Origin: Clostridiaceae bacterium
Lineage (GTDB): Bacteria > Bacillota > Clostridia > Oscillospirales > Acutalibacteraceae
Assembly: GCA_016281115.1 (NCBI GenBank)
Contig: JAEEHZ010000131.1
Location: forward strand, 1-21,785
Reading direction: 5' to 3'
Length of the DNA: 21,785 nucleotides
Shown here: in pieces, positions 1 to 8,574 of the stretch
Layout of the letters: every line of letters begins with the position of its first letter
Numbering within the stretch: position 1 is the first letter of the stretch
Program-made: the position numbers and the translations under genes
Notes under the pieces: generated by a model
The model's database searches: none
What the model was told of the DNA's origin: nothing
What the model saw: only the letters and a program-made list of their open reading frames with translations

Positions 1-131
1 ACTATACTGGCACGGCTTACATTAACAGCCTTTCCATAGAAGACCCCGTTGACGACGTGGTAACGATTTCTATCGAGTTCACGGGCAACGGCGCACTTTC
101 GATGGCATCGACTTCGGGAGGGAATAACTAA
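1..131 (+). CDS. Major tail (tube) protein, C-terminal end only
   Basis: The open frame begins at base 3 and gives 42 residues before the TAA at 129-131. The rest lies left of the window. The tail end alternates hydrophobic and acidic residues (SLSIEDPVDDVVTISIEF) and finishes in a Gly/Ser/Asn-rich stretch, which resembles the last beta strands of siphophage tail-tube proteins. The next genes are the tail chaperones and the tape measure, which is where a tail-tube gene normally sits. Its stop overlaps the next start by one base (TAATG), so the two are probably translationally coupled. The family call rests on position and a short fragment, so it is likely but not proven. Confidence 0.6.
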   Translation, partial: YTGTAYINSLSIEDPVDDVVTISIEFTGNGALSMASTSGGNN

Positions 132-436
132 TGAAAGCAGGAATAACCGTTCAGTTAGATAAACCGAGAACATTACGTTACGGCATAAATGCCTTGGCAA
201 AGGTAGAAGACCTTATAGGGAAACCTATAACCAGTCTTGACCTTAACAACGTCGGAATCAAGGATCTGCTCGTGATTATCTATGCGGGTTTTTACCACGA
301 AGATAAAACACTTACGGTAGAAAAGGTGGGCGACCTTATAGACGAATACTCGGATATAACCACGATGGCAGAGAAAATCGGCGAAGCGTTCACCCTTGCG
401 TTCGGTAAACCGAGTAATCAAAAACAGGGGGAATAG
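131..436 (+). CDS. Tail assembly chaperone, short form (gpG-like)
   Basis: This is a 101-residue acidic protein with a GGGAGGG ribosome site at 116-122, 8 bases before the ATG. Its size, the slot between tail tube and tape measure, and the frameshift at its 3' end match the gpG-type chaperones that coat the tape measure during tail assembly and are absent from the finished virion. Residues 18-60 (GINALAKVEDLIGKPI onward) look like the compact helical fold annotated as tail assembly chaperone in Firmicute phages. The zero-frame product ends at TAG 434-436 right after a five-G run. A -1 slip there would add the 107-codon extension described in the next entry. There is no catalytic motif, and none is expected. 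Confidence 0.7.
   Translation: MKAGITVQLDKPRTLRYGINALAKVEDLIGKPITSLDLNNVGIKDLLVIIYAGFYHEDKTLTVEKVGDLIDEYSDITTMAEKIGEAFTLAFGKPSNQKQGE
425..436 (+). promoter_or_regulatory. Probable -1 ribosomal frameshift site
   Basis: In the zero frame the codons are CAG GGG GAA TAG. The five Gs at 427-431 let the glycine tRNA on GGG slip back one base onto another GGG, after which the -1 frame reads GGA ATA GAC. The zero-frame stop lies only one codon beyond. The heptamer is G-GGG-GAA, so slippage in the P site is perfect but the A site is poor. It is not a textbook X-XXY-YYZ site. The +1 frame closes at a TAA at 450-452, so only -1 makes a long product. Confidence 0.6.
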
Positions 437-750
437 ACGCGACACCCTTTAACCTTTCCACTTTTAGTGAAAGGGCTGTCGTAAATTTTAACATCGATCC
501 TTTAAGAGTAGGCGAATACACGCCCTACGAGATAACGCTTCTCGCTAAACAGCAGAAAGAAAACAAGATACAGACTTTCGAGAATATCTTGGCACTTGCT
601 TGGCACACGGAAGCATTCGCAAGGCAAAAGCGATTACCGAAGTTAGAGAAGATTATAAAGGACGTTCGTAGAAAACCTATCCAAAAGGATTCGCCTGGGG
701 ATAGGGTCTTAAAGGCGATGGCATTAGAGAAAGGTATAGTAATCAAATAG
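427..750 (+). CDS. Tail chaperone extension (gpT-like), reached by -1 frameshift
   Basis: A second open frame lies one base behind the short chaperone. It is open from 418 (TAA at 415-417 in that frame) to TAG 748-750. It reads GIDATPFNLSTF, then a lysine-rich helical part ending in MALEKGIVIK. It has no ATG or GTG with a ribosome site near its beginning, and the first ATG (719) is close to the end. It can therefore be made only as a fusion. A slip on the GGG at 428-430 would give a product of about 206 residues. In lambda and many Gram-positive phages the gpT-like extension links the chaperone-coated tape measure to tail-tube subunits. The next gene is the tape measure, as expected. Confidence 0.7.
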   Translation, partial: GGIDATPFNLSTFSERAVVNFNIDPLRVGEYTPYEITLLAKQQKENKIQTFENILALAWHTEAFARQKRLPKLEKIIKDVRRKPIQKDSPGDRVLKAMALEKGIVIK

Positions 751-763
751 GGGGTGAAGAGAT

Positions 764-3673
764 TTGGCGGTTATTAGAAACCTAGTAGTGAAGATAGCAG
801 CGGACATCTCTTCACTTTCCAAAGGTTTACAGTCAGCACAAAAGTCGATACAAAAGGTATCGGCGTCGCTGACAAAGGCTGGCACGAAACTGACCGCAAC
901 GGTAACAGCACCGCTTGTCGGTCTTGCCGCAAAAGCGGTAAGTGTCAGCCAACAATTTGAACAAAGCATGGCTAATGCGGGGTCGGTTGCAGGAGCAACG
1001 GGCGAAGACTTTGAGAAGATGACCGCAATAGCCAGAGAGATGGGTAGCAAAACTGTATTCTCTGCAAGTCAAGCCGCCGACGCTTTGTATTACATGGCAT
1101 CGGCAGGTTATAAAGTCGACCAGATGGCAGATTCCATAGAGGCGACCTTAAACCTTGCGGCGGCAACACAGACGGACCTAGCGGATGCAACGAGCATAGT
1201 AATTTCCACACTTAACATGTATGGGATGGAAGCGAGTTCGGCAGAAAGAGTCACTAATGTGTTTGCGGCTGCGATAGGAAACTCTATGGCGACTATGGGG
1301 AAACTCTCGGAGTCTATGTCTTATGTCGGACCTGTGGCAAACAGTTTGGGCTATTCTATAGAAGAAACTGTCGGTGCTTTGTCCGTCCTGTATAATGCAG
1401 GATACGAAGGGAGTCAAGCGGGTACTGTGCTACGGCAAGCACTCGTAAACCTCATGAATCCGACAAGTTCCGCAATCGGCGTATTTGAAGAACTAGGGAT
1501 ATCGTTAGACGAAATAAACCCATCAACACACAGTTTTGCGGAGATAATCGCACGGCTAGGCGATGCGGGAATGGACACCGCTCAAGCGATGAAAGTGTTC
1601 GGCGCAAGGGGTGGTCCGGGGATGTTAGCCCTCTTAAGTGCGGGTAGCGACGCTGTCGTAGAGATGACGGAATCCATAACGGGAACGAATAAAGCAACTG
1701 AAATGGCGTCTATTCAGTTAGACACATTACAAGGTCAATACAAGTTATTGAAATCCGAACTTGAAGAGATAGCAATAGCATTTGGCGATATTTTAATCCC
1801 TATAATTCGACAATTTATTACAAAGTATATTTCACCGCTGACGGCAAGGCTTATGGGCTTAAATTCAGGTCAGAAAAAGCAAATTGTCCTTATTGCGGCA
1901 ATCGCCGCAGCGATAGGACCACTCCTACTTGTGTTAGGGAAAGTCGTAGGAAGTGTTGGAACTATCCTAAAAGTAGGTGGACTGTTGTTCTCAAAAGTCG
2001 GACTTATAATCGCTGCGATAGCGGCGGTAATAGCGATACTAATCTACCTATGGAATACCAACGAAGATTTCCGAAACGCGGTGAAAAAGATATGGGAAAA
2101 GATAAAGTCGATAATTGTCGGCGCATTAAACGTTATAAAGAGTTGGTGGCAACAAAACGGTGCGGCGATTAAAGAACAGGTAATATCAGCATTAAACACC
2201 ATACTGGAAGCAGTCGGGCGAGTGATAGGAGCGATTGTCAGCATTATCCAGGAACTATGGCCGTATATCGAAGGCATCTTTTCGGACCTATTGAATGGGG
2301 CGAAAACTGCTTTCACGAATATGTGGCGAATAATTTCCAAGGTTTTGGGAGCGATTAAGTCCTGGTGGAGTGAAAACGGCGAAGCGATAAAAGATGCTGT
2401 CGTTTCAGTTCTAAAGAAAATCTTGACAACTGTCCGAAATGTCTTTAATAAGGTACAAAAGATATCCGAAAAGATATGGGGTGCTGTGTTCAAGGTAATA
2501 TCCGACGTGTTGGATATGATAGGCGAGATATGGAGAAAGGACGGAAAGAAAATCGTTGCAGAAGTCTCAAGAATCTTCAACTCTATATGGGCTGTCATAG
2601 AAAGTGTGCTGGATGTCCTTTTGACTGCGTTCAGTAAATTCCTTGAGTTTCTAGCACCTATCTGGGAAAAGGTAAAAGCACTCATAATGACCTTATGGAA
2701 TACTTTCGTTGACCTATACCAGACCTTAAAACCCGTTATAGATTTGCTTGGCGGGATAATCGCTACGATACTTTCGGTGGTAATGGGTGTTATAGACGGA
2801 ATTCTTTCCGCACTCGGACCTTTCCTAGAAGCTGTAATCGAGATCATAACGGCGATTGTAGAGATAATCCAAGTCGTGTGTGCGATACTCCGTGGCGACT
2901 GGTCGGAAGCATGGGAACACATGAAGAACGTTGCGGGCAATATCTGGGAAGCTATAAAACACATATTCGAGGGAATATGGGAATTCATAAAAGGCTTCGG
3001 CGAGGGATTTGTTCAGTTCTGGAAAAATCTCGGTGTAGATATCGTAGCACTTTTCAAGGGCATAATCGACAGCATCGCAAACTTTTTCGTAAATCTTTGG
3101 GAAGGGATAAAATCCGTGTTCACCAACATTTGGAATGGTGTGACTGGTCTCTTTAGGAGCATAGGCGACTTTTTCAAGAACCTTTTTTCGGAAGCGTTTA
3201 ATTGGGGTAAGAACCTTATAAACAATATCTGGGAAGGTATCAAGTCCGCCTGGAACTGGGTCGTTGACGGAATCAAGTCAATCGGTCAAGCAATAGCGGA
3301 TTTTCTTGGGTTCGGTTCACCGACCAAGAAAGGTCCGTGTCATACGGCAGACGAATGGATACCTAACCTTATGTCCATGATGGAAGAGGGGATGTATGAC
3401 GATGTCCCAGAGATTGAGAGAGCCTCAATGGAAGTCGCTTCGGCGCTGAACATTACGGGCAATGTAAACCGTTCTATGGTAGGGTCGGGAGTAAGTCCAT
3501 ACGGCGACCTTTTGAACGGCTTGTTGCAAGGCTTAACGGCTGTAAATCAAAGTGTCGGCAATGAGAACAGCGATATCGTTCTAGAGATAGACGGACAGCG
3601 ATTTGCGAGATATATAATGCCGAGACTTAATAAGGAATACAAGCGAAACGGTATCGTAATGAAGGAGGTATAA
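764..3673 (+). CDS. Tape measure protein
   Basis: This 969-residue protein sets tail length and is ejected during DNA delivery. Residues 1-360 match the conserved N-terminal phage tape-measure domain (PhageMin_Tail/TIGR01760 type), with its Ala/Ser-rich helices, a GSVAGATGEDFEKM segment and the FGARGGPGML motif. About 370-430 is strongly hydrophobic (IAAIAAAIGPLLLVLG; LIIAAIAAVIAILIYLW) and could cross a membrane. The remaining two-thirds repeat W-containing amphipathic helices (IWEKIKSIIVG, WWQQNGAAIKEQ, WWSENGEAIKDA). I kept the TTG start because GGGGTGAAGAGA lies just upstream and no ATG occurs near the conserved N-terminus. At about 1.5 angstrom per residue the tail would be around 145 nm, less whatever is processed. 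There is no lytic transglycosylase or peptidase motif. Confidence 0.93.
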   Translation: MAVIRNLVVKIAADISSLSKGLQSAQKSIQKVSASLTKAGTKLTATVTAPLVGLAAKAVSVSQQFEQSMANAGSVAGATGEDFEKMTAIAREMGSKTVFSASQAADALYYMASAGYKVDQMADSIEATLNLAAATQTDLADATSIVISTLNMYGMEASSAERVTNVFAAAIGNSMATMGKLSESMSYVGPVANSLGYSIEETVGALSVLYNAGYEGSQAGTVLRQALVNLMNPTSSAIGVFEELGISLDEINPSTHSFAEIIARLGDAGMDTAQAMKVFGARGGPGMLALLSAGSDAVVEMTESITGTNKATEMASIQLDTLQGQYKLLKSELEEIAIAFGDILIPIIRQFITKYISPLTARLMGLNSGQKKQIVLIAAIAAAIGPLLLVLGKVVGSVGTILKVGGLLFSKVGLIIAAIAAVIAILIYLWNTNEDFRNAVKKIWEKIKSIIVGALNVIKSWWQQNGAAIKEQVISALNTILEAVGRVIGAIVSIIQELWPYIEGIFSDLLNGAKTAFTNMWRIISKVLGAIKSWWSENGEAIKDAVVSVLKKILTTVRNVFNKVQKISEKIWGAVFKVISDVLDMIGEIWRKDGKKIVAEVSRIFNSIWAVIESVLDVLLTAFSKFLEFLAPIWEKVKALIMTLWNTFVDLYQTLKPVIDLLGGIIATILSVVMGVIDGILSALGPFLEAVIEIITAIVEIIQVVCAILRGDWSEAWEHMKNVAGNIWEAIKHIFEGIWEFIKGFGEGFVQFWKNLGVDIVALFKGIIDSIANFFVNLWEGIKSVFTNIWNGVTGLFRSIGDFFKNLFSEAFNWGKNLINNIWEGIKSAWNWVVDGIKSIGQAIADFLGFGSPTKKGPCHTADEWIPNLMSMMEEGMYDDVPEIERASMEVASALNITGNVNRSMVGSGVSPYGDLLNGLLQGLTAVNQSVGNENSDIVLEIDGQRFARYIMPRLNKEYKRNGIVMKEV

Positions 3674-3674
3674 G

Positions 3675-4034
3675 GTGGCGGTTTTTTTCAAGATTAACAG
3701 TAAGTCAATACATGCGCCGTCGGGTATCTCCTTCTCCTACGAACTACTGGATAAGGAAGAGAGAACGATGGACGGCACTATGGTAGTAGATATCATAGGA
3801 CAAAAAAAGAAGATAACGGTTGACTGGGATTATCTTTCAAAAGCCGATATGAAAACCTTGTCGGAAGAAGTAAGCGGAAACACTTTTGTAACGGTAACGG
3901 CACACGATACTGTGTCGGGCGAGTTAACGACTATAACGGCAAGAGCAAAGAACCTTAAATACGAGCCTTATTACGACTGGGCAAATTCAAGGCTTATGTG
4001 GAAAAGCGTAAGCGTGGACTTTGTGGAGAGATAG
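3675..4034 (+). CDS. Distal-tail-type small tail protein (DUF6711-like)
   Basis: This is a 119-residue protein starting at a GTG. AAGGAGGT at 3662-3669 and one base of spacing from the tape-measure stop support this start. It is beta-rich with conserved-looking pieces VDWDYLSKADMKTL and YYDWANSRLMWKSVSVDFVER. Small proteins of this length and pattern follow the tape measure in Streptococcus and Clostridium siphophages, sometimes labelled DUF6711. The position suggests a tail-tip or distal tail component. The family name is from memory of the pattern and was not searched. It is cotranscribed with both neighbours. Confidence 0.6.
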   Translation: MAVFFKINSKSIHAPSGISFSYELLDKEERTMDGTMVVDIIGQKKKITVDWDYLSKADMKTLSEEVSGNTFVTVTAHDTVSGELTTITARAKNLKYEPYYDWANSRLMWKSVSVDFVER

Positions 4035-4037
4035 CCT

Positions 4038-5816
4038 ATGGAATATTCAGATAATCCGAGAAAGATATACGGCAGGGTGGAAATCATTTATTCGGATAAC
4101 GAAATAAGCCGAGACATTCAGCCGTCGTCCAACAGTCTGGCACTTATATCTCACCCTAACGAAGTTTACGAACCGACGCTAGTGCCTACGATAAAGGCTT
4201 GCACTATGGAAGGCAACTCCATAATGGATGGGTCGTTTCAGATGATGGATGACACGGTAAAGTGTGGTTGGTGGAGTGCAAGCATATGCAACGCAAACGG
4301 AGTATTTACTACACCGCCTTGGTTGGAACTTTCGTTTATACAGCGACCTATAATATCTTGGATAATTATAGGCGATGAAAAGCGAGGAGAATACCCCGTG
4401 GACTTTACCGTAGAGTATAAGCGTAACGGAACGGTTGTAACAACTCAATCGTTAAGGAATAACAACAAAATGTTCTTGCGAATTACAGCCTATGAAACGG
4501 ATATTACGTCAGTAAGACTGACAATAACCAAGTGGAGCAGACCGAACGCACATGCGAAGATTATAAAGTTCTACGATAAACTCTCCGAGATGTACGAGGG
4601 CGATGCCGTGCAGATGTTTGAACTTACTGAAGAGATGGGGAACGAAGAGGGGAACTACAACATAAGTTCGGACACAATGATGGTCAACCTTTACAACGAA
4701 GGCAGAAAGTTTGATAAAGGCTATCTACGGTCGCTTATGGTGTTAGACAGAAAACTCTTGCCAGCGATAGGCGTTGAGAATAACGGCACAATAGAATATA
4801 CAAGTCTCGGTGTGTTTTATTCGGATGAGTGGAACATCTCACAGGATAGTCAATGGGTAAGGTGTAGTGCTGTGGATAGGCTTATGCGATTACAGTCAAA
4901 GACCTATGTCGGGCTACCGCTTACGATGGACGCAAGCCTTTACGATATAGCGGAAGACATACTTTTACAGCAAGATTTTAAGACTACCGAGTTTGAAATA
5001 TCCGAAGACTTACGGGATGTTGTAATTCCGAAAGCATATATTCCGAAAGAATCGTCCTGGGACGCTTTGCAAGAGATAGCAAATGCAGGTCTTTGCAAGG
5101 TATTTGTCGATAGGAATGACAAGATAATTATTCGGTCGGAGAGCGAAACTGATACGGTAAGTCAGATATCAATAAACAAAAGCAATATGTTTTCCTTTAA
5201 GTCAAGCGTATCGCTTACCGAATTTGCGAATAGGATAAGCGTTGAGTATTGCGATATAGAGTTAGACGATAATCTAACGGAAGCGGTATCAGTAACACTC
5301 AACATAGATCCAAACGCTGTTCTTGAACTAACCCTTGACTACACACAGGATGTTGCCTATGCGATGATAGAGAGTGATAACCTTAATATTTCGTTAAGCA
5401 ACTTTTCAAGCGGTGTAAATGCATGCACGGTAACGGCAACGAACACGAGCGGGGCATTGCAGACGGCGAAACTAACCGTAACCGGGTATGCGATACAGGT
5501 CTCTACAAAGACCTTGACTGTCCAGGATGACGATTCGGTTCGAGACTCTGGTGTCACTGAATACACGCATCCTGCAAGCGACCTTGTGCAAAGTCACGAA
5601 CATGCAGAATTCATAGCACGGACGCTACTCTCAAAAATGCGAGCTGGTCAAGGTGTTGTAACGAATGTATGGCGTGGGAATCCAGGCTTGCAGTTAGGAG
5701 ACGAATATCATGCAAGCGATAGGTTTGACGAAGATAATACCTTGACGTGTGAGTTTAATAAATTCACATATAACGGGTCGCTACGGCAGGAGACCCGTGG
5801 TAGAAAGAAATTTTAA
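4038..5816 (+). CDS. Tail-tip/baseplate hub protein with inserted Ig-like domain
   Basis: This 592-residue protein has GGAGAG at 4025-4030 ahead of the ATG. Residues about 60-190 look like a discoidin or jelly-roll domain (WWSASICNANGVF, FTVEYKRNGTVV, then TSVRLTITKWSRPNAHAKI). Residues about 190-410 and 500-592 resemble the baseplate hub fold found at the end of the tail tube (FSDEWNI-type strand, AVDRLMRLQSKTY, LQEIANAGLCKVFVDRNDKIIIR, and near the end GNPGLQLGDEY). Between these, about 415-500 is a Ser/Thr/Val-rich segment like a bacterial Ig-like domain, often an adhesion module. I see no peptidase or muramidase motif. The order (after the distal tail protein, before the fibres) supports the hub call. 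The discoidin assignment is tentative. Confidence 0.65.
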   Translation: MEYSDNPRKIYGRVEIIYSDNEISRDIQPSSNSLALISHPNEVYEPTLVPTIKACTMEGNSIMDGSFQMMDDTVKCGWWSASICNANGVFTTPPWLELSFIQRPIISWIIIGDEKRGEYPVDFTVEYKRNGTVVTTQSLRNNNKMFLRITAYETDITSVRLTITKWSRPNAHAKIIKFYDKLSEMYEGDAVQMFELTEEMGNEEGNYNISSDTMMVNLYNEGRKFDKGYLRSLMVLDRKLLPAIGVENNGTIEYTSLGVFYSDEWNISQDSQWVRCSAVDRLMRLQSKTYVGLPLTMDASLYDIAEDILLQQDFKTTEFEISEDLRDVVIPKAYIPKESSWDALQEIANAGLCKVFVDRNDKIIIRSESETDTVSQISINKSNMFSFKSSVSLTEFANRISVEYCDIELDDNLTEAVSVTLNIDPNAVLELTLDYTQDVAYAMIESDNLNISLSNFSSGVNACTVTATNTSGALQTAKLTVTGYAIQVSTKTLTVQDDDSVRDSGVTEYTHPASDLVQSHEHAEFIARTLLSKMRAGQGVVTNVWRGNPGLQLGDEYHASDRFDEDNTLTCEFNKFTYNGSLRQETRGRKKF

Positions 5817-5828
5817 TAGGAGAGAGAT

Positions 5829-6008
5829 ATGGCAGAGTGGAGAGATCCTAAAAGCGATTATGTAGCGGGAGACCAAGTAACGCCCGAAATATTCAATACG
5901 CTAGCGGAAAACGAAAAGTTCTTAAAAGAAAACACGCCGATGTATATTAGACCATCAAGCACAGGAACGGACACGATGATAGCGGGTCTTGTATTTGTGG
6001 AGGTGTAA
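5829..6008 (+). CDS. Small fibre/structural protein, 59 residues
   Basis: This short gene has GGAGAGAG at 5819-5826 just before the ATG and ends at TAA 6006-6008. The protein begins MAEWRDPKSDYVAGDQVTPE and ends in IAGLVFVEV. The N-terminal phrase, roughly 'W-ppksdy..GD.vtpe.fN.l.eNe.flke', is typical of small structural or fibre-base proteins in Clostridia phages. The ending resembles those of the fibre genes 6627-7763 (LFFKEV) and 7779-8570 (LMYEV), which suggests a shared C-terminal beta strand used in trimer or tip packing. This is an inference from three similar endings. It shares the tail operon and lies 12 bases after the hub gene. Confidence 0.7.
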   Translation: MAEWRDPKSDYVAGDQVTPEIFNTLAENEKFLKENTPMYIRPSSTGTDTMIAGLVFVEV

Positions 6009-6009
6009 A

Positions 6010-6297
6010 ATGCTACACATTAGACAAGGCGATTTATTTGAGTTTACCTTGACGCTCTCGAACATAGATTTTTCGCTTATAAGCAAAGTCGAGTTCATAT
6101 CTGAAAAACTTAATCTTCAAGAGATAGCGGAGCTTGACGGCGAGATATACAGAGTAAGAATAGAAGGGGCAAGAACTAGAAACTTTCCGCTGGGGTTTGC
6201 GAAATACTTCATAGTGGTGACATTGATAGACGGAGAAGAATTGACGCCGATATGCGATAAAGTGGAGGTGCTTGCTAGGGTGGTCAAGAATGAATGA
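6010..6297 (+). CDS. BppU-like N-terminal-domain baseplate protein
   Basis: This 95-residue protein is all beta by appearance. The ATG at 6010 is preferred because GGAGGT (5999-6004) lies 5 bases upstream; a longer in-frame start at 5989 falls inside the previous gene. It reads RQGDLFEFTLTL early and VTLIDGEELTP late, a pattern similar to the gene at 10502 (YEGDTFSIEWTITL and SIKYKGEDIIT). Both resemble the Ig-like domain that anchors receptor-binding proteins in BppU-type baseplates. No enzyme motif is present. Its stop overlaps the next start in ATGAATGA, so the two are likely coupled. Low-level similarity only, so the role is an inference. Confidence 0.5.
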   Translation: MLHIRQGDLFEFTLTLSNIDFSLISKVEFISEKLNLQEIAELDGEIYRVRIEGARTRNFPLGFAKYFIVVTLIDGEELTPICDKVEVLARVVKNE

Positions 6298-6625
6298 CCA
6301 AGATGTAAAGGTTCGGGTAAGACCATCGGTAACATTATCGGATAACTATTTGCGGTTAACGAACAAGCCGAAAATAAACGGCATAGAACTCGTTGGAGAG
6401 ATGACGGCGGCGAGTTTAAACATTATGTCAAATGATATGGCTGAATACCAAGAAATATCTTTGGGGGCTGCATTGACAAGCGGCTCCTTTTTCTTGGCAA
6501 TTTCAGAGCAGAACGAAGTAGGGAAAATACGGTTAGATAAACTAACCGAAGGGCGATTCAGCACTACGGATGATATCTCGGACGTGCAGGTCGGAAACTA
6601 TATATTCAAAGAAAGGGAGAGATAA
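6290..6625 (+). CDS. Small tail adaptor protein, unknown function
   Basis: A 111-residue protein starting at the ATG that overlaps the previous stop. AGGGTGG at 6277-6283 is well placed for it, whereas an in-frame TTG at 6272 has its purine block too close. The N-terminus contains VRVRPSVTLSDNYLRLTN and KPKINGIELVGEMTA. The phrase 'INGIELVG' resembles 'FNGVEVDGLKINGV' in the gene at 11096 and is common in short phage proteins that connect fibres to the baseplate. Nothing enzymatic is visible. It sits between an Ig-like baseplate gene and a long fibre gene, which supports a connector role. Confidence 0.55.
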   Translation: MNDQDVKVRVRPSVTLSDNYLRLTNKPKINGIELVGEMTAASLNIMSNDMAEYQEISLGAALTSGSFFLAISEQNEVGKIRLDKLTEGRFSTTDDISDVQVGNYIFKERER

Positions 6626-6626
6626 A

Positions 6627-7763
6627 ATGGCACAAACAACTAAAAAGTATCAGATTATACAAAAGGTCTCGGCAAACGACACAGTTCTGTTGCACCCCGA
6701 AACCGAATCATCGGTTGTCACTTATGACAATACGGCATCGCAACTTACTGCGACTAATGTAAAGGCGGCGGTTGACGAGTTAAAGACAAGGATAGACACC
6801 GTTCAGTTAAATGTGGATGCCTTGGATTCAAACGTTGTAAAAGGCGTAAAGGGAAGTGCGGAATCGTCATACAGAAAAGGTCAGGTTTCCATTTCCTATC
6901 AGAATGTAGGTGCAGAACAGGCTGGTGCAGTATCAACACATAACTCAAGCGGTTCGGCACACAGCGATATTCGGTCAAGCGTGACTACGGCACAAAACAC
7001 CGCCGATGAAGCAAAATCTATTGCACAGGGCAGAGCGAGAGCCGTATCGTTTGATACGGTGTCAGCAATGGCAACAGCATTAAACTCGGCGGCAAAGACG
7101 GATTACAAGGTCGGGGATAACTTATTCATAAAGGCACTTAATGTGCCAGACTACTGGATATCCAAGGTCAACAACAGTAAGTCTGGGGATTACGGATACT
7201 TTGAGATAAGTCCGTTGGAAACACAGTCGGTGGACCTTTCAGGGTATCAGACAAAAACGGATAACACGCTTTCAACAACAAGTAAAACCATAGTAGGTGC
7301 TATCGATGAACTAAAGGGGCAAATCGCAACGGCCATGAGTGATTGTGATATTGCAGCCACGATTGCGACGAATGCTGCTACCGAGGTGTCCGAACTCGTC
7401 AATGGTAGTACACCTGCGGCTAGGGCAACAACGGCCACAAGTGCGACATCTGCGGATAGAGCAACTAGTGCGGGGAAATGGACGACGGCAAGAGCGTTAG
7501 GGATAGCCGTAGTTTCTGGTAGTGATGCTTCGGGGAATGACTTAATGGGAACTGGAAGTGCAAACATCGATGGATCGGCAGATAGTATAGTAACCATAAA
7601 TCTGGCGAATTCGGGAGTTTCGGCAGGCACATATTCGGCGGTTCAGGTAAATGCAAAAGGTATAGCGATAGCTGGTGGACAGATGATAGAAATCGGCTCG
7701 ACTGGACAAACCACACCTTCGGCTTCGCTTGCGACTGGCGGTTTGTTCTTCAAGGAAGTATAA
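6627..7763 (+). CDS. Tail fibre protein
   Basis: This 378-residue protein starts at ATG 6627, preceded by AAAGGGAGAGAT; the open frame extends further upstream but would overlap the previous gene. It is rich in Ala, Thr and Ser, with heptad-like stretches (NVKAAVDELKTRIDTVQLN; KTIVGAIDELKGQIATAMSD; NAATEVSELVNG) that suit a trimeric coiled-coil or beta-helix shaft. The motif 'VGAIDELK' recurs widely in Firmicute fibre proteins. The C-terminus (GSADSIVTINLANSGVSAG, then IEIGSTGQTTPSASLATGGLFFKEV) resembles a fibre tip that closes as a short beta segment. No peptidase chaperone domain is visible. It belongs to the tail operon. Confidence 0.8.
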   Translation: MAQTTKKYQIIQKVSANDTVLLHPETESSVVTYDNTASQLTATNVKAAVDELKTRIDTVQLNVDALDSNVVKGVKGSAESSYRKGQVSISYQNVGAEQAGAVSTHNSSGSAHSDIRSSVTTAQNTADEAKSIAQGRARAVSFDTVSAMATALNSAAKTDYKVGDNLFIKALNVPDYWISKVNNSKSGDYGYFEISPLETQSVDLSGYQTKTDNTLSTTSKTIVGAIDELKGQIATAMSDCDIAATIATNAATEVSELVNGSTPAARATTATSATSADRATSAGKWTTARALGIAVVSGSDASGNDLMGTGSANIDGSADSIVTINLANSGVSAGTYSAVQVNAKGIAIAGGQMIEIGSTGQTTPSASLATGGLFFKEV

Positions 7764-7778
7764 GGGGGAGAATAAGCA

Positions 7779-8570
7779 ATGCCTTATAGACCAAAATATA
7801 AAAACTCTAATGGCACTCTTGTCGACTTGCCGTTAGAAGCAGAAACCGCCGTAAAACTAAAAACAGCGAGAACGATAGGTCTTTCGGGTGTCACGGCAAC
7901 TGCTAAATCATTTAACGGAACTGGTAATATAACAATCCCGATAACAAGCATACCTGGGAGTCTAGTAACGGGAACAGTATCTACCGATACCACAGGTAAC
8001 GCTGCGACTGCTACGAAACTCAAAACAGCTAGAACTATCGGTCTATCGGGTGTCACGGCAACGGCGCAGTCGTTTAATGGAACGGCAAACATAACCATTC
8101 CGATAACATCAGTACCGACTTCGCTCTTGAATGGGAGTATAGATGCAAGCAAGATAGCAATAACGCAGAATGCGGCACTTGGAAATGCAACCAACTTACA
8201 GGACGCACTCAACTATATTGCCCAAGTCTTTACGGGTGATAAGAAGATTGCAAAACTCTCGACCGTGTTGCTTAACCTTGTTGACAGTGCTTCGGCCGCA
8301 CCTAGTAATCCCGTTATATTCAGGCTTGAACCAAGGTGTACGGACGATGCAAGCCTTGTCACTTGTTCGCCGTCAGTTCTTGAGTTTACGGCAGTTGGAC
8401 AGTCGAAGACTTTCACTGCTACTCCTGCAAGTGGATGGTCAATTGATGACTGGATGTATGTCGCACCTATTACAGTAACTAGGAGTGGAAACACATTCAC
8501 GGTAACGCTCACAAACGACTATGATGGATACGATTACTGCTACTTAAATTTACTTATGTATGAGGTATAA
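7779..8570 (+). CDS. Tail fibre protein with internal repeat and BACON-like tip
   Basis: This 263-residue protein has GGGGGAG at 7763-7770 ahead of the ATG. Residues 26-57 and 80-111 are near copies (KLKTARTIGLSG, then SFNGT, then NITIPITS), a module known from phage fibre shafts where each unit forms a beta turn of the trimer. Residues about 120-170 (IDASKI, ATNLQDALNYIAQVF) look like a helical neck. Residues about 195-245 (SPSVLEFTAVGQSKTFTAT, GWSI, NTFTVTLTND) resemble a BACON carbohydrate-binding domain, here possibly binding cell-surface glycans. The BACON reading is by pattern only. The C-terminus LLMYEV echoes the neighbouring fibres. Confidence 0.72.
   Translation: MPYRPKYKNSNGTLVDLPLEAETAVKLKTARTIGLSGVTATAKSFNGTGNITIPITSIPGSLVTGTVSTDTTGNAATATKLKTARTIGLSGVTATAQSFNGTANITIPITSVPTSLLNGSIDASKIAITQNAALGNATNLQDALNYIAQVFTGDKKIAKLSTVLLNLVDSASAAPSNPVIFRLEPRCTDDASLVTCSPSVLEFTAVGQSKTFTATPASGWSIDDWMYVAPITVTRSGNTFTVTLTNDYDGYDYCYLNLLMYEV
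7854..8111 (+). repeat. Direct repeat inside the fibre gene (two 96-base units)
   Basis: Units at 7854-7949 and 8016-8111 encode two near-identical 32-residue segments 54 residues apart. At the DNA level they differ mostly at third codon positions (for example AAAACAGCGAGAACGATA versus AAAACAGCTAGAACTATC). This suggests an old duplication kept by selection on the protein, or exchange with related fibres. Confidence 0.8.
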
Positions 8571-8574
8571 AGAT

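Noticed and set aside
2044..2988. 314-codon open frame on the minus strand
   Set aside because: It lies wholly inside the tape measure gene, has no ribosome site or recognisable domain, and its Ser/Ile-rich make-up is what the complement of Trp- and Asp-rich helices would give.
2878..3156. Plus-strand 92-codon frame in the tape measure gene
   Set aside because: Same-strand shadow of the tape measure with atypical residues and no ribosome site.
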